Shown here piece after piece: positions 1 to 7,506 of a stretch of DNA of 30,100 bases (position 1 is the first letter of the stretch; every line of letters begins with the position of its first letter). A program made the translations under genes and the position numbers. The notes under the pieces were generated by a model. That model did no database searches, was not told the DNA's origin, and saw only the letters and a program-made list of their open reading frames with translations. Origin of the DNA: JALHSW01 sp038321755 (GTDB lineage Bacteria; Actinomycetota; Acidimicrobiia; IMCC26256; PALSA-555); NCBI GenBank assembly GCA_038321755.1, contig JBBQFJ010000024.1, positions 1 to 30,100 on the forward strand, read 5' to 3'.

Positions 1-281
1 AGATCGTCGATTTGATCGAGCGACTGGAACGTCCGAACCAACCCGGCCCGGGCACGCTGGTGAGGCCGCTGGCGCGTCAGGTCGTTGCCGTCGAAGATGA
101 TGCTGCCGGTGCTCGTGGGAACGAACCCGGAGATCGAGTCGACCATCGTGGTCTTGCCCGCGCCATTCGGACCGATGAGCCCGACGACCTTTCCCGGCTC
201 GACCGAGAGTGAGGCGTGGTCCACGGCGCGGACCCCGCCGAAGGAGACCGAGATCTCGCGGCACTCGAGCAGGGGATTCAC
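1..281 (-). CDS. livG: ABC importer ATP-binding subunit, LivG type (partial)
   Basis: This is the N-terminal 93 residues of the ATPase of a branched-chain-amino-acid-type (HAAT) ABC importer; the C-terminus lies beyond the left edge. I read a GTG start at 281, which overlaps the stop of the upstream permease by 4 bp (GTGA). The protein begins with a typical LivG beta strand (LECREISVSFGGVRAVD), has a Walker A motif GPNGAGKT at about residues 37-44, and reaches the Q-loop region GLVRTFQS near the edge. The ATPase would power uptake through the fused permease encoded next to it. In this family a second ATPase (LivF) normally follows, outside this window. The substrate may be an aromatic or other hydrophobic compound rather than an amino acid, because the operon shares a control region with a Rieske oxygenase (inference). 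Confidence 0.93.
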   Translation of the reverse strand, partial: MNPLLECREISVSFGGVRAVDHASLSVEPGKVVGLIGPNGAGKTTMVDSISGFVPTSTGSIIFDGNDLTRQRPHQRARAGLVRTFQSLDQIDD

Positions 282-2314
282 CGCGAGCCCTCGGTGGCGA
301 TCGCGGCGCCGGCTGTTGGCGAACCGGAGACCGGCACGGCGGGCGCGGGCAAGCCGGGCCGTGGCCGGGCGCCGCGCGCCCGGCGGTGAAACGCGCCCGC
401 GATGCCCTGCGGGTTGAGAATCGCAGTCACGACCAGCGCGATGCCGCCGATGAAGAGCTGCATGTTGGCCGACGATCCGCTCCCGGCAGTGAGCTGCTCG
501 AGCCCGAAGAAGAACACACCACCCGCGGTGACCAGGCCCGCCACCAGCGCGCCACCCACGCTGGTGATCCCACCGATGTACGCGAACGCAAGGACCGTGA
601 GCGATGCGAAGAGGCCGTAGCTGGCGTCGGAGATGGTGCCGAAGCGATAACCGATGAGCGCACCTCCGATCCCGGCGATGAACGCCGAGATCGCGAACGC
701 GACGAGCTTCGTGCTGGCGACGTCGATGCCAGCCGCGGCCGCGGCTCGCTCGTTCGCCCGAACCGCCAACATCCGTCGGCCCAACGTCCCGCGTCGCAGG
801 TTCGTCACCGCCATCACGAGGAGGAAGAGCACCGTCACGACGAGGACACCGAACGCCGGACGGAAGAGGTCGCCCTTGGCGGTCAGACCCAGGTTGACCC
901 CGAAGATCTCGGGATCGGGGATGTGGATCCCACCGCCGGAGATGCTACCGGTGTAGTCGGGGTTCTTGAACACGAACTCCTGGATCGCGACACCGCCGGC
1001 GAGGGTCACGATGGCGAGGTTGATGCCCCGCACCCGCAGTGCGGGGAGCCCGACCGCCACTCCGAACGCCGTCGCGACGAGCGCGGCAAGGATCGGCGCG
1101 ATCGGGAACGGGACGTTCATCTCGCCGCCGAAGCGGGCGAGAGCAAACCCCGCGACGCCGGCGAAGGCCATCTGCGCGAGCGAGATCTGTCCCACGAAAC
1201 CGGTGAGCACGACGAGCGACAAGGCGAGCACCGCGGCGATGAGGCTGGTGAGGAGCGCGACGCGCCATCCGCCGGGCAGCACGAAGAACGCCGCCACCAC
1301 GGCCGCGAACGGCAGCACGAGCTTCAGCACGGTTGGGTGCGGCAGCGGCGCGCGCGGCAGCTCCTCGAACTCGAGTGAGCCTCGAGTCGGAAGGCGCTTT
1401 CCCAGGATGATGAGGGCGATCACGATCGCGATGAAGGGCAGCCCCTCCCGCGCGCCGATCTTGGGCCACCACGTCACGTCGATCTGGACCTGGAGGAACG
1501 AGGACTGGATCATGCCGATGGCCAGGCCGGCGGCACACGTCACCCCGAACGAAGTGAACCGGCCGATCAACGCGGCGCCGAGCGCGGGAACGAAGTACAG
1601 CGCGGTGAAGAGGAGCGGCGAGAGCTGAGTGAGCGGCGAAGCGAGGATCCCGACGAGGCCGGCCAGGACCGCGGCGAAGGTCCAGTTGACTGCGGCGAGC
1701 ACGTCGGGCGAGAAGCCGAGGGTGATGGCCCCCCGCTCGTCCTCGGCCGCGGCTCGTGTCGCGAGACCGAAGCGTGTGAACCGGTACACGACCCAGAGCA
1801 CGAACGCGAGCACGATCGCGATGCCGGCCAGCCAAAGCCCGTCGCGCGGGATGGTCAGGTTCTCGGCAAACGTCACCGGCTCGGAGGGAAGGATCTTGGC
1901 CGGGATGACCGTCGTCTCCTCGAAGCGCAGCTGCACCATTGCGAGGATCATGATGAGGACGCCCACCGACGCCACCACCTTGGCCAACGCGGGGGCCGTT
2001 CGCAGCGGACGGAACACCAGCGCGTAGGTCAAGAAGCCCAGCGCCCCTGCGGTCGCGAGGGCGAGGACGAGCGCAGGGACGAACGCCACCCCGCCACCGA
2101 GGTGGATCCGAGCCGGGAGGCCGGGGATCGGGAGCGCGTAGTCGCCGTTGACCCGGAGGTCGTAGAACAAGTACGCGGTCCACGTCGCCATGGCACCGTA
2201 CGCGAAGTTGACGACGCCCGACCCGCGATAGGTGAGCACGATCCCCAGGGCGAGGATCGCGATCACCGCGCCGGCGCCGGTGCCGAGCAGCAGATAGAAC
2301 GCGTAATCGGTCAC
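278..2314 (-). CDS. fused LivH-LivM permease of a HAAT-family ABC importer
   Basis: This 678-residue integral membrane protein joins the two permease subunits that are usually separate. Residues about 1-305 are LivH-like, with the cytoplasmic coupling loop LATRAAAEDERGAITLGFS near 184-202. Residues about 330-640 are LivM-like, with the second coupling loop GRRMLAVRANERAAAAAGID near 512-531. Many hydrophobic helices are visible in both halves. The C-terminal tail (about 640-678) is Pro/Ala/Gly-rich and probably cytoplasmic. The start is GTG at 2314; no strong Shine-Dalgarno is visible. It lies 27 bp after the binding protein gene and overlaps livG by 4 bp, so the three form one operon. LivH-LivM fusions occur in actinobacterial importers; the fusion fixes the heterodimer stoichiometry. 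The transported substrate is unknown. Confidence 0.93.
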   Translation of the reverse strand: MTDYAFYLLLGTGAGAVIAILALGIVLTYRGSGVVNFAYGAMATWTAYLFYDLRVNGDYALPIPGLPARIHLGGGVAFVPALVLALATAGALGFLTYALVFRPLRTAPALAKVVASVGVLIMILAMVQLRFEETTVIPAKILPSEPVTFAENLTIPRDGLWLAGIAIVLAFVLWVVYRFTRFGLATRAAAEDERGAITLGFSPDVLAAVNWTFAAVLAGLVGILASPLTQLSPLLFTALYFVPALGAALIGRFTSFGVTCAAGLAIGMIQSSFLQVQIDVTWWPKIGAREGLPFIAIVIALIILGKRLPTRGSLEFEELPRAPLPHPTVLKLVLPFAAVVAAFFVLPGGWRVALLTSLIAAVLALSLVVLTGFVGQISLAQMAFAGVAGFALARFGGEMNVPFPIAPILAALVATAFGVAVGLPALRVRGINLAIVTLAGGVAIQEFVFKNPDYTGSISGGGIHIPDPEIFGVNLGLTAKGDLFRPAFGVLVVTVLFLLVMAVTNLRRGTLGRRMLAVRANERAAAAAGIDVASTKLVAFAISAFIAGIGGALIGYRFGTISDASYGLFASLTVLAFAYIGGITSVGGALVAGLVTAGGVFFFGLEQLTAGSGSSANMQLFIGGIALVVTAILNPQGIAGAFHRRARGARPRPGLPAPAVPVSGSPTAGAAIATEGSR

Positions 2315-2341
2315 CGGAGAATCAGCAGGAGCGTGAACGGA

Positions 2342-3553
2342 TCAGGGCAGGTACGCGATCCCGTCGATCAGCTTCCCGCCGGCAAGGAGCTTCTGCTTGC
2401 CTCCGGGCAACACCTTGGTGAAGGGGACGGCGAACGCACAGACTGCGGGGTACGCGGCCACCTGACCGCACTCGTACGGTTGTCCGGCTCCCCAGGTCTT
2501 CTTGCCCTTCGCGGTCGAGTACGTGTCGTAGACGGACTGGCCGGTGACCTTGCCGCTCTTCGCCACATCGGCTGCGGTCTCGGCCAAGGTCGCCAAGGCG
2601 GTGAAGCCGACGACGGCGAAGCCACCGGTGTTCGCCTGCTTGGGCGAGACGCCGGTTGCCTTCCCGATGTACTTGGCGGCCGTCTTGACCTGCGGGCTGT
2701 TCGGGTCGCTGGCCCCCGCAAAGATCCAACCGGCCGCGTCAGCGCCAGCAGCCTTGAGCACGTCCTCGCGAGCGCACGTAGAGATGGCCAGCGCGGGAAT
2801 CTTGAGTCCGAGCGCGGCCCGCGCCCGGATCGTGCCGACACAACCGGCTTCCGAGTAGAGCGAGATCAGGGCATCGGGGTTGCCCGCCGTTGCTTCGCGG
2901 ACGAGTCCCTGGTAGCCGGCGTCGGTCTCGTTGTCGCCGCCCTTCACCACGGTGTGCTTGATCCCAGCCTTGTCGAGCGAGGCCTCCATGAGCGCGAGAC
3001 CGGTGTTGCCGGCCGCGTTGTCGGTGCTCACGATGCCGACCGTCTTCGCGCCCAACGTCTCTTTGGCCACCTTGACGATCGGCGGCATCACCGAAAGGTT
3101 CCCGCCAGTGGTGAACACCGCCTTCTGCTTGTAGTCGCCCGGGAGGATCGGGATGGTCCCGACGACGGGGATGCCCGCCGCCTCGAAGGTCTTGAAGTCG
3201 GTGAAGACATCGAGACCGACGAGCACCAGATCGACCTTGGCCTCGACGAGCTGCTGGGCACACTGCTGGGAGGACTCCGGCGTGCCCTTGACGATGCACT
3301 TCTCGATCTTCACCGGCCGTCCGCCGAAGCCGTTCAACTTGTCGTTCGCGTAGGCGGCGGCACCGGCAAAGCCCGCGCTGAACTCGGGGAAGTCGAGCCC
3401 CGGCGCGCCTTCGCTGTTCACCACGCCGATGGTGATCGGCGCACCGCTCGGCTTCGTGGTGCGGCTCGCACCGGCGAGTGGGGCGGCCATGACGACCGAG
3501 GTCGCGACCACGAGCAGTGCCGCGAGCGGCTGCTTCCAACGACGAGTTGCCAT
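2342..3553 (-). CDS. extracellular substrate-binding protein, LivJ/LivK type (Peripla_BP_6)
   Basis: This 403-residue protein should capture the substrate outside the membrane and deliver it to the fused permease. Residues 1-30 form a Sec signal peptide (RRWK, a hydrophobic stretch, then APLAGA-S). The mature part starts ITIGVVNSEGAPG, typical of type I HAAT binding proteins, and continues with the alternating alpha/beta lobes of Peripla_BP_6. There is no lipobox cysteine, which is unusual for a Gram-positive binding protein, so it may be free or anchored in another way. The ATG at 3553 is preceded by a G-rich Shine-Dalgarno (GGGGGGAA, about 6 nt upstream). It is the first gene of the importer operon and is transcribed divergently from the Rieske oxygenase at 3696, with operator A between them. 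The ligand is not known. Confidence 0.92.
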   Translation of the reverse strand: MATRRWKQPLAALLVVATSVVMAAPLAGASRTTKPSGAPITIGVVNSEGAPGLDFPEFSAGFAGAAAYANDKLNGFGGRPVKIEKCIVKGTPESSQQCAQQLVEAKVDLVLVGLDVFTDFKTFEAAGIPVVGTIPILPGDYKQKAVFTTGGNLSVMPPIVKVAKETLGAKTVGIVSTDNAAGNTGLALMEASLDKAGIKHTVVKGGDNETDAGYQGLVREATAGNPDALISLYSEAGCVGTIRARAALGLKIPALAISTCAREDVLKAAGADAAGWIFAGASDPNSPQVKTAAKYIGKATGVSPKQANTGGFAVVGFTALATLAETAADVAKSGKVTGQSVYDTYSTAKGKKTWGAGQPYECGQVAAYPAVCAFAVPFTKVLPGGKQKLLAGGKLIDGIAYLP

Positions 3554-3627
3554 GCTGGTTCCCCCCAGTACGGCCGAGGAACGCCTCGACCTCGGCCTGA
3601 TTCAACCATCTCTGCGATCCTGGCACC

Positions 3628-3649
3628 AAAGTAACCGACTGGTTAGTTT
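3628..3649. promoter_or_regulatory. Operator A: TetR-type palindrome between importer operon and Rieske oxygenase
   Basis: The left arm is AAAGTAACC, the spacer GACT, and the right arm GGTTAGTTT. It matches the consensus built from the five sites at 17 of 18 arm positions. It lies 46 bp before the Rieske start at 3696 and 74 bp before the binding protein start at 3553, so one bound repressor could control both directions. The same element stands 11 bp in front of the tetR gene at 18809, which makes that protein the likely ligand. Binding is inferred, not shown. Confidence 0.8.
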
Positions 3650-3695
3650 GATGCTCGCCGCCTCCGTTCCGCGAGGCCGAGGCCCGGAGGTGCTC

Positions 3696-5084
3696 ATGGC
3701 CCAGACCGCTGACGACCGCCAGTCCTCCGTGCCGTCGGCCCAGCCCGGGCCGTCGGTCCAGGAGCTGCTCGACGCCGACACCCGCCCGGTGCCGCCTGCG
3801 CTTCGGGACCGCTCCCACCGCCCGCTCGGCACCGACCCCGTCGCCCGGGATCGCTACACCTCGTACGACTGGCATCGCCTCGAGGTGGAACGCCTCTGGC
3901 GACGCGTCTGGCAGATGGCATGTCGCGAAGAGGACATCCCCGAGGTCGGCGACCACCTCGTCTACGACATCGTCGACGACTCGCTCATCGTCGTGCGCAC
4001 CGCGCCGGACCGTATCCGCGCGTTCCACAACTCGTGCCTGCACCGGGGCACGACGCTCTGCGCCGAGGCCGGCAACACCGAGCAGTTCCAATGCCCGTTC
4101 CATGGCTGGACCTGGGATCTCGACGGACGCTTGATCGGCATCCCCTCGGACTGGGACTTCCCCCAGGTCGACCCGGCGGAGTTCGGCCTCCCGGAGGCGC
4201 ACGTCGACACCTGGGGCGGCTTCGTGTTCGTGAACCTGGACCCCGACTGCGAATCGTTCGACATCTACCTCGAGAACCTGCCCGCCCAGTTCGCCGACTG
4301 GTCGCTCGCGGAGCGCCACAAGGCCGTGCACGTTCGCAAGACGTTCGCCTGCAACTGGAAGGTGGCGCTCGAGGGTTTCATCGAGTCGTACCACGTGATC
4401 GCGACGCACCCCCAGATCCTCGGGTCGACGGGCGACGCCAACACCCAGTACGACACGTGGCACGCCGTCCGGCACGTGAACCGGATGATCACGCCGTTCG
4501 CAGTCGCGAGCCCGTTCGTGGCCGCGGACACCTCCGAACAGGAGGTTGCGGAGTCGATGCTGCGAATCGGGAGTCGGGGTGCACCGGTCGAGGTGGAGGT
4601 TCCCGAGGGTGTCACCGCGCGTGCGTTCATGGCCGAGACCATGCGCTCTGCCCTCGGGAAGTCATTCGGCGTGGACCTCTCGGATCGCAGCGACAGTGAG
4701 ATGCTCGACGCGATCGAGTACTACCTGTTCCCGAACTTCGCTCCGTGGGCGGGAGTGCTGCAGGGCATCACCTACCGGTTCCGACCCGACGGCGACAACC
4801 CCGACCGTTGCCAGATGGACATCATGTTGCTGCGCCCGATCAGCAGCGATGACCCGCGACCCGCGTCGGTAGCCGTACACGAGCTCGGCGTCGACGAAGG
4901 CTTCGACCTGGCGCCCGAGCTCGGTGGCCTGGTCGGCATCCTCGAACAGGACGCATCGAATCTCCCACGCGTGCAGCGGGGCCTGAAGACCTCGGGGTAC
5001 GGCAAGGTGAACTTGGGGGAATACCAGGAGAGTCGGATCCGCCACTTCCACCAGACCCTGGGCGACTACCTCGAACGAGCCTGA
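3696..5084 (+). CDS. Rieske non-heme iron oxygenase, alpha subunit (first copy)
   Basis: This 462-residue protein is the catalytic subunit of an aromatic-ring-hydroxylating or demethylating type oxygenase. The Rieske [2Fe-2S] ligands are Cys114/His116 (CLHRG) and Cys133/His136 (CPFHGW). The mononuclear iron site is in the SRPBCC-fold half at about residues 226-238 (EGFIESYHVIATH, ligands His233 and His238), with Glu230 at the position that bridges to the Rieske centre, as in the carnitine/choline oxygenase type rather than the usual Asp. I chose ATG 3696 because GGAGG sits 5 bp upstream; the frame is open further upstream but has no better signal. The 3' end overlaps the convergent second Rieske gene by 19 bp. 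No ferredoxin or reductase gene is in the window, so electrons must come from elsewhere. The substrate is unknown. Confidence 0.95.
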   Translation: MAQTADDRQSSVPSAQPGPSVQELLDADTRPVPPALRDRSHRPLGTDPVARDRYTSYDWHRLEVERLWRRVWQMACREEDIPEVGDHLVYDIVDDSLIVVRTAPDRIRAFHNSCLHRGTTLCAEAGNTEQFQCPFHGWTWDLDGRLIGIPSDWDFPQVDPAEFGLPEAHVDTWGGFVFVNLDPDCESFDIYLENLPAQFADWSLAERHKAVHVRKTFACNWKVALEGFIESYHVIATHPQILGSTGDANTQYDTWHAVRHVNRMITPFAVASPFVAADTSEQEVAESMLRIGSRGAPVEVEVPEGVTARAFMAETMRSALGKSFGVDLSDRSDSEMLDAIEYYLFPNFAPWAGVLQGITYRFRPDGDNPDRCQMDIMLLRPISSDDPRPASVAVHELGVDEGFDLAPELGGLVGILEQDASNLPRVQRGLKTSGYGKVNLGEYQESRIRHFHQTLGDYLERA

Positions 5085-6238
5085 GGGCGCGGCGAGGAGC
5101 GGTCGGCGGCGAGGAGCTCGGTGACGGTGTCGTGGAAGCGATGCAGGCCGAGCTCGTTCCGGCCGAACACGAACTCGGAGTTGGCGCCCGAGGTGAGACC
5201 CCGTTCGATCCCGGCTCCGGTCACGTAGTCCTCGTCGCGCACGACCCCGAAGAGCATCTCGGCGATCGCCTCGATGCCCGCCAGCTCCTCGTCCCTGGGC
5301 TCGTGGTCCCAGAAGATCGACTGCACGGTACGAGAGCGGTCATGCGTAGGGCCGGGGAACAGCTGTGACATCAGGACGCCGTGCTCGAGGAAGGCGAGCG
5401 ACACGTTCGGGAACAGCGTGCACACGAGGCCGAGGCCCTCGTAGTCGCCCCACTCCTCTTCCGGCTTGGTCCGCAACCGCTCGATGCCATGGCAGGCGAA
5501 CCCGACCCGCTGGTGCGGCCCCCACGCGTCGCAGGTCATCACGTTGCTCATGAACTGCTTGAAGAGCGTGTCGCGGTGCAGCGATCCGAAGTGATAGCCC
5601 TCGAGGTACCCGTCGTAGACGAGCTTCCAGTTCGCGCCCTCGATCTCGCGCCGCGACGCGAGGGGCCACTCCCCCATCCCGAACGGACCGAGCACCTCTT
5701 CGTAGCCGGCCAGCCAGTCATCGAGGTCGATCTCGACGCCGGGCGTGATGCACACGAACACCATGCCGACGCGCTCCGCGCACGCGAGCGGCGTGAGCCC
5801 CATCGTCGTCGTGTCGAGGGCACCGAAGGTGGCTTCGCCGGGCACGCCGACCAACGCGCCGTCGTTGTCGTACGTCCAGCCGTGGTACGGGCACGTGTGG
5901 CGTCGAGCGGTCCCGCAGCCCTCGGGCGTGACGATCGCGCCGCGGTGTCGGCACACGTCGAGGAATGCCCGCACCGTGCCGTCCTTGCCCCGGGTCATGA
6001 GCACGGGGACGTCGAGCACGCTCTCGACCTTGTACGAGCCGGGGTCGGGGATCTCGCTCGTGAGCGAGAGCATGAGCGGGACCCGCCGGAAGATGCCGTC
6101 CATCTCGGCCTGCCAACGCCCAGGATCGGAGTAGTTCGACACCGGCACCCGGTAGGTCGAGTCCGCCTGGTCGGTCGTGCCGGCCTCGGCGTGGACGAGC
6201 AGCCGCCTGGTCAGCTCGACGAACGCATCCTGGTGCAC
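5066..6238 (-). CDS. Rieske non-heme iron oxygenase, alpha subunit (second copy)
   Basis: This 390-residue oxygenase is clearly different from the first. The Rieske ligands are Cys96/His98 (CRHRG) and Cys116/His119 (CPYHGW). The iron site is NWKLVYDGYLEGYHFGSLH at 203-221, with His216 and His221 as ligands and Glu213 in the bridging position. The N-terminus (VPVSNYSDPGRWQAEMDGIFRR) is typical of the family, which supports the GTG start at 6238. No Shine-Dalgarno is visible and operator B ends only 7 bp upstream of this GTG, so the transcript may be leaderless or nearly so. The gene is tail to tail with the first Rieske gene and downstream of the ThuA-like gene, but it has its own operator. 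It probably acts on a later or alternative intermediate of the same pathway (inference). Confidence 0.94.
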   Translation of the reverse strand: MHQDAFVELTRRLLVHAEAGTTDQADSTYRVPVSNYSDPGRWQAEMDGIFRRVPLMLSLTSEIPDPGSYKVESVLDVPVLMTRGKDGTVRAFLDVCRHRGAIVTPEGCGTARRHTCPYHGWTYDNDGALVGVPGEATFGALDTTTMGLTPLACAERVGMVFVCITPGVEIDLDDWLAGYEEVLGPFGMGEWPLASRREIEGANWKLVYDGYLEGYHFGSLHRDTLFKQFMSNVMTCDAWGPHQRVGFACHGIERLRTKPEEEWGDYEGLGLVCTLFPNVSLAFLEHGVLMSQLFPGPTHDRSRTVQSIFWDHEPRDEELAGIEAIAEMLFGVVRDEDYVTGAGIERGLTSGANSEFVFGRNELGLHRFHDTVTELLAADRSSPRPQARSR

Positions 6239-6245
6239 GATGGGA

Positions 6246-6267
6246 AAACTAATCGACTGGTGAGTTT
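6246..6267. promoter_or_regulatory. Operator B: TetR-type palindrome before second Rieske oxygenase
   Basis: The arms are AAACTAATC and GGTGAGTTT around the same spacer GACT as operator A; 16 of 18 arm positions match the consensus. It fills most of the 42-bp gap between the ThuA-like gene (stop at 6281) and the GTG start of the second Rieske gene at 6238. It therefore gives that gene its own regulated promoter. Its distance from the start codon is unusually short. Confidence 0.72.
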
Positions 6268-6280
6268 CTGCGCATCGCCC

Positions 6281-7054
6281 TCAGGCGTCGTGACCGAGCA
6301 CCCAGCGGATGCTGCGGCGGAGCATCTCGAGGTACTCGGGCTTCTCCCACGAGCATCGCTCGACGACCGGGTAGTACTCGACCAACGGCACCATGTCGTA
6401 GTGCCCCCGGCAATGGCCGAGCGTGTTGTAGAGGACGGCACCGCGGCCGAGAGCCCGGAGATAGATGATGAGGTGCTCCGGATCGGCGCTCGACCAGTCG
6501 GACTCGGCGAAGCCGACCGCCTCTCCTTGCCAACGCGTGTGCGCCAGCACCTGCAGCGCGGCCCTGCCGTGGTACTCGCACAGGTAGAGCTCGTCGTCGG
6601 TCTCGAAGCCGTCGATGCCGGTCACGAGCCAATGTTCGGGGTCGGCGATCTCCACCGGGTAGGGATGGATCGGCGGGTGCGCGACGAACTGGCTGCCGAG
6701 CGTCTCGGCCCACAGTGGGAACACCCGCGGCGCCTCGACGCCCGCCGGCCGGGGGAGGTCGAGCGCGGCGCTCGTGCCATGGAGCGCCAGCCAGCGGCCG
6801 CCGCCCTCGACCCAGTCGCGGATCGCCCGCTGGGCGCTCTCCGAGGGGCGAACGTCACACGTGTAGCTGACGAGGAACGCTCCTGCGGCGATCGACGCCG
6901 CGTCCTCGTAGTCCGCGACCACTCGGACCCGCGCCTGCTCGTGCTCGCCCAGGAGCGCGAGCAGCTCACGGCGGGCGAAGTCGAAGTCGTGGTACTTCCC
7001 GCCGGCGACGAGCGTGCCGTCGACGCGCGCTGGCGCGGCCATCAGGGCGCACAT
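6281..7054 (-). CDS. ThuA-like domain protein
   Basis: This 257-residue protein has the class-I-glutamine-amidotransferase-like fold of the ThuA family. The N-terminal pattern LVAGGKYHDFDFARRELLALL, the mid-protein LVSYTCDVRPS and GGRWLALHGTSAALD, and the C-terminal RGAVLYNTLGHCRGHYD are typical. ThuA proteins were named from trehalose-utilisation loci, but their biochemical role is poorly defined, and here the neighbours are oxygenases. I start it at ATG 7054; ATG 7042 is equally possible, and neither has a strong Shine-Dalgarno. The frame is open to 7204, but the added residues do not look like the family and would run across operator C. It is divergent from the ABM/acyl-CoA dehydrogenase pair and shares operator C with it. 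Role in the pathway: unknown. Confidence 0.85.
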   Translation of the reverse strand: MCALMAAPARVDGTLVAGGKYHDFDFARRELLALLGEHEQARVRVVADYEDAASIAAGAFLVSYTCDVRPSESAQRAIRDWVEGGGRWLALHGTSAALDLPRPAGVEAPRVFPLWAETLGSQFVAHPPIHPYPVEIADPEHWLVTGIDGFETDDELYLCEYHGRAALQVLAHTRWQGEAVGFAESDWSSADPEHLIIYLRALGRGAVLYNTLGHCRGHYDMVPLVEYYPVVERCSWEKPEYLEMLRRSIRWVLGHDA

Positions 7055-7113
7055 CCGGTTGCGGCGAGGACACGCATCGAGCGGACAGTACGGGCGGCTT
7101 CGGCGGTTGTAAA

Positions 7114-7135
7114 GAATTGACCCTTTGGTTAGTTT
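7114..7135. promoter_or_regulatory. Operator C: TetR-type palindrome between thuA-like and ABM/acyl-CoA dehydrogenase genes
   Basis: The right arm GGTTAGTTT is perfect; the left arm GAATTGACC is a variant (15 of 18 arm positions match overall). The same variant half, read on the other strand, is found in operator D. It lies 59 bp before the ThuA-like start at 7054 and 68 bp before the ABM start at 7204, so it could govern both divergent transcripts. Confidence 0.68.
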
Positions 7136-7203
7136 CTGTCGGCGCGCGAGACCCCAGCCGCCCGGACCACCGAGACCCGAGACCCGAGACCACTGGAGCA
7201 TCA

Positions 7204-7506
7204 ATGCTGATCGTCACCGGAACCGTCGAGGTCGACCCGGACCAGGTCGACGAGCTGATGGCGGCAGTCCGAACCGCGACGGCCGCGACGCGGGTCGAGG
7301 ACGGCTGCCTCGCCTACTCCTTCAGCGTCGACCTGCTGGATCCGGCGATCGTGAACGTCGTCGAGCGGTGGCGAGATCAGGAGGCGCTGACGGCGCACCT
7401 CGCGAGCCCGCACATCGCCGCCTTCTTGACCGAGGCCGGTCCCGCCATCAAGGGGATGGACATCCTCAAGTACGAGATCGCTTCGTCGGGTCCGGTCTTC
7501 GAGTGA
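7204..7506 (+). CDS. antibiotic biosynthesis monooxygenase (ABM)-domain protein
   Basis: This 100-residue protein has the dimeric alpha/beta-barrel ABM fold. It begins with MLIVTGTVEVDPDQVDELMAAV and has the central signature EDGCLAYSFSVDLLDP followed by VVERWRDQEALTAHLASPHIAAF. Family members range from cofactor-free quinol monooxygenases to heme-degrading enzymes and simple binding proteins, so the reaction is uncertain. ATG 7204 has GGAG five bases upstream. The stop overlaps the GTG of the acyl-CoA dehydrogenase by 4 bp, so the two are translationally coupled. A role on a phenolic or quinone intermediate would fit the oxygenase neighbours (inference). Confidence 0.88.
   Translation: MLIVTGTVEVDPDQVDELMAAVRTATAATRVEDGCLAYSFSVDLLDPAIVNVVERWRDQEALTAHLASPHIAAFLTEAGPAIKGMDILKYEIASSGPVFE

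Noticed and set aside
209..1378. A 389-residue plus-strand open frame rich in Arg, Asp, Glu and His.
   Set aside because: It is antisense to the livH-livM fusion, has low-complexity charged composition typical of a shadow frame in GC-rich DNA, and has no recognisable domain.
2102..3634. A 510-residue plus-strand open frame.
   Set aside because: It covers the whole binding-protein gene and part of the permease on the opposite strand, has no family-like segments, and would run through operator A.
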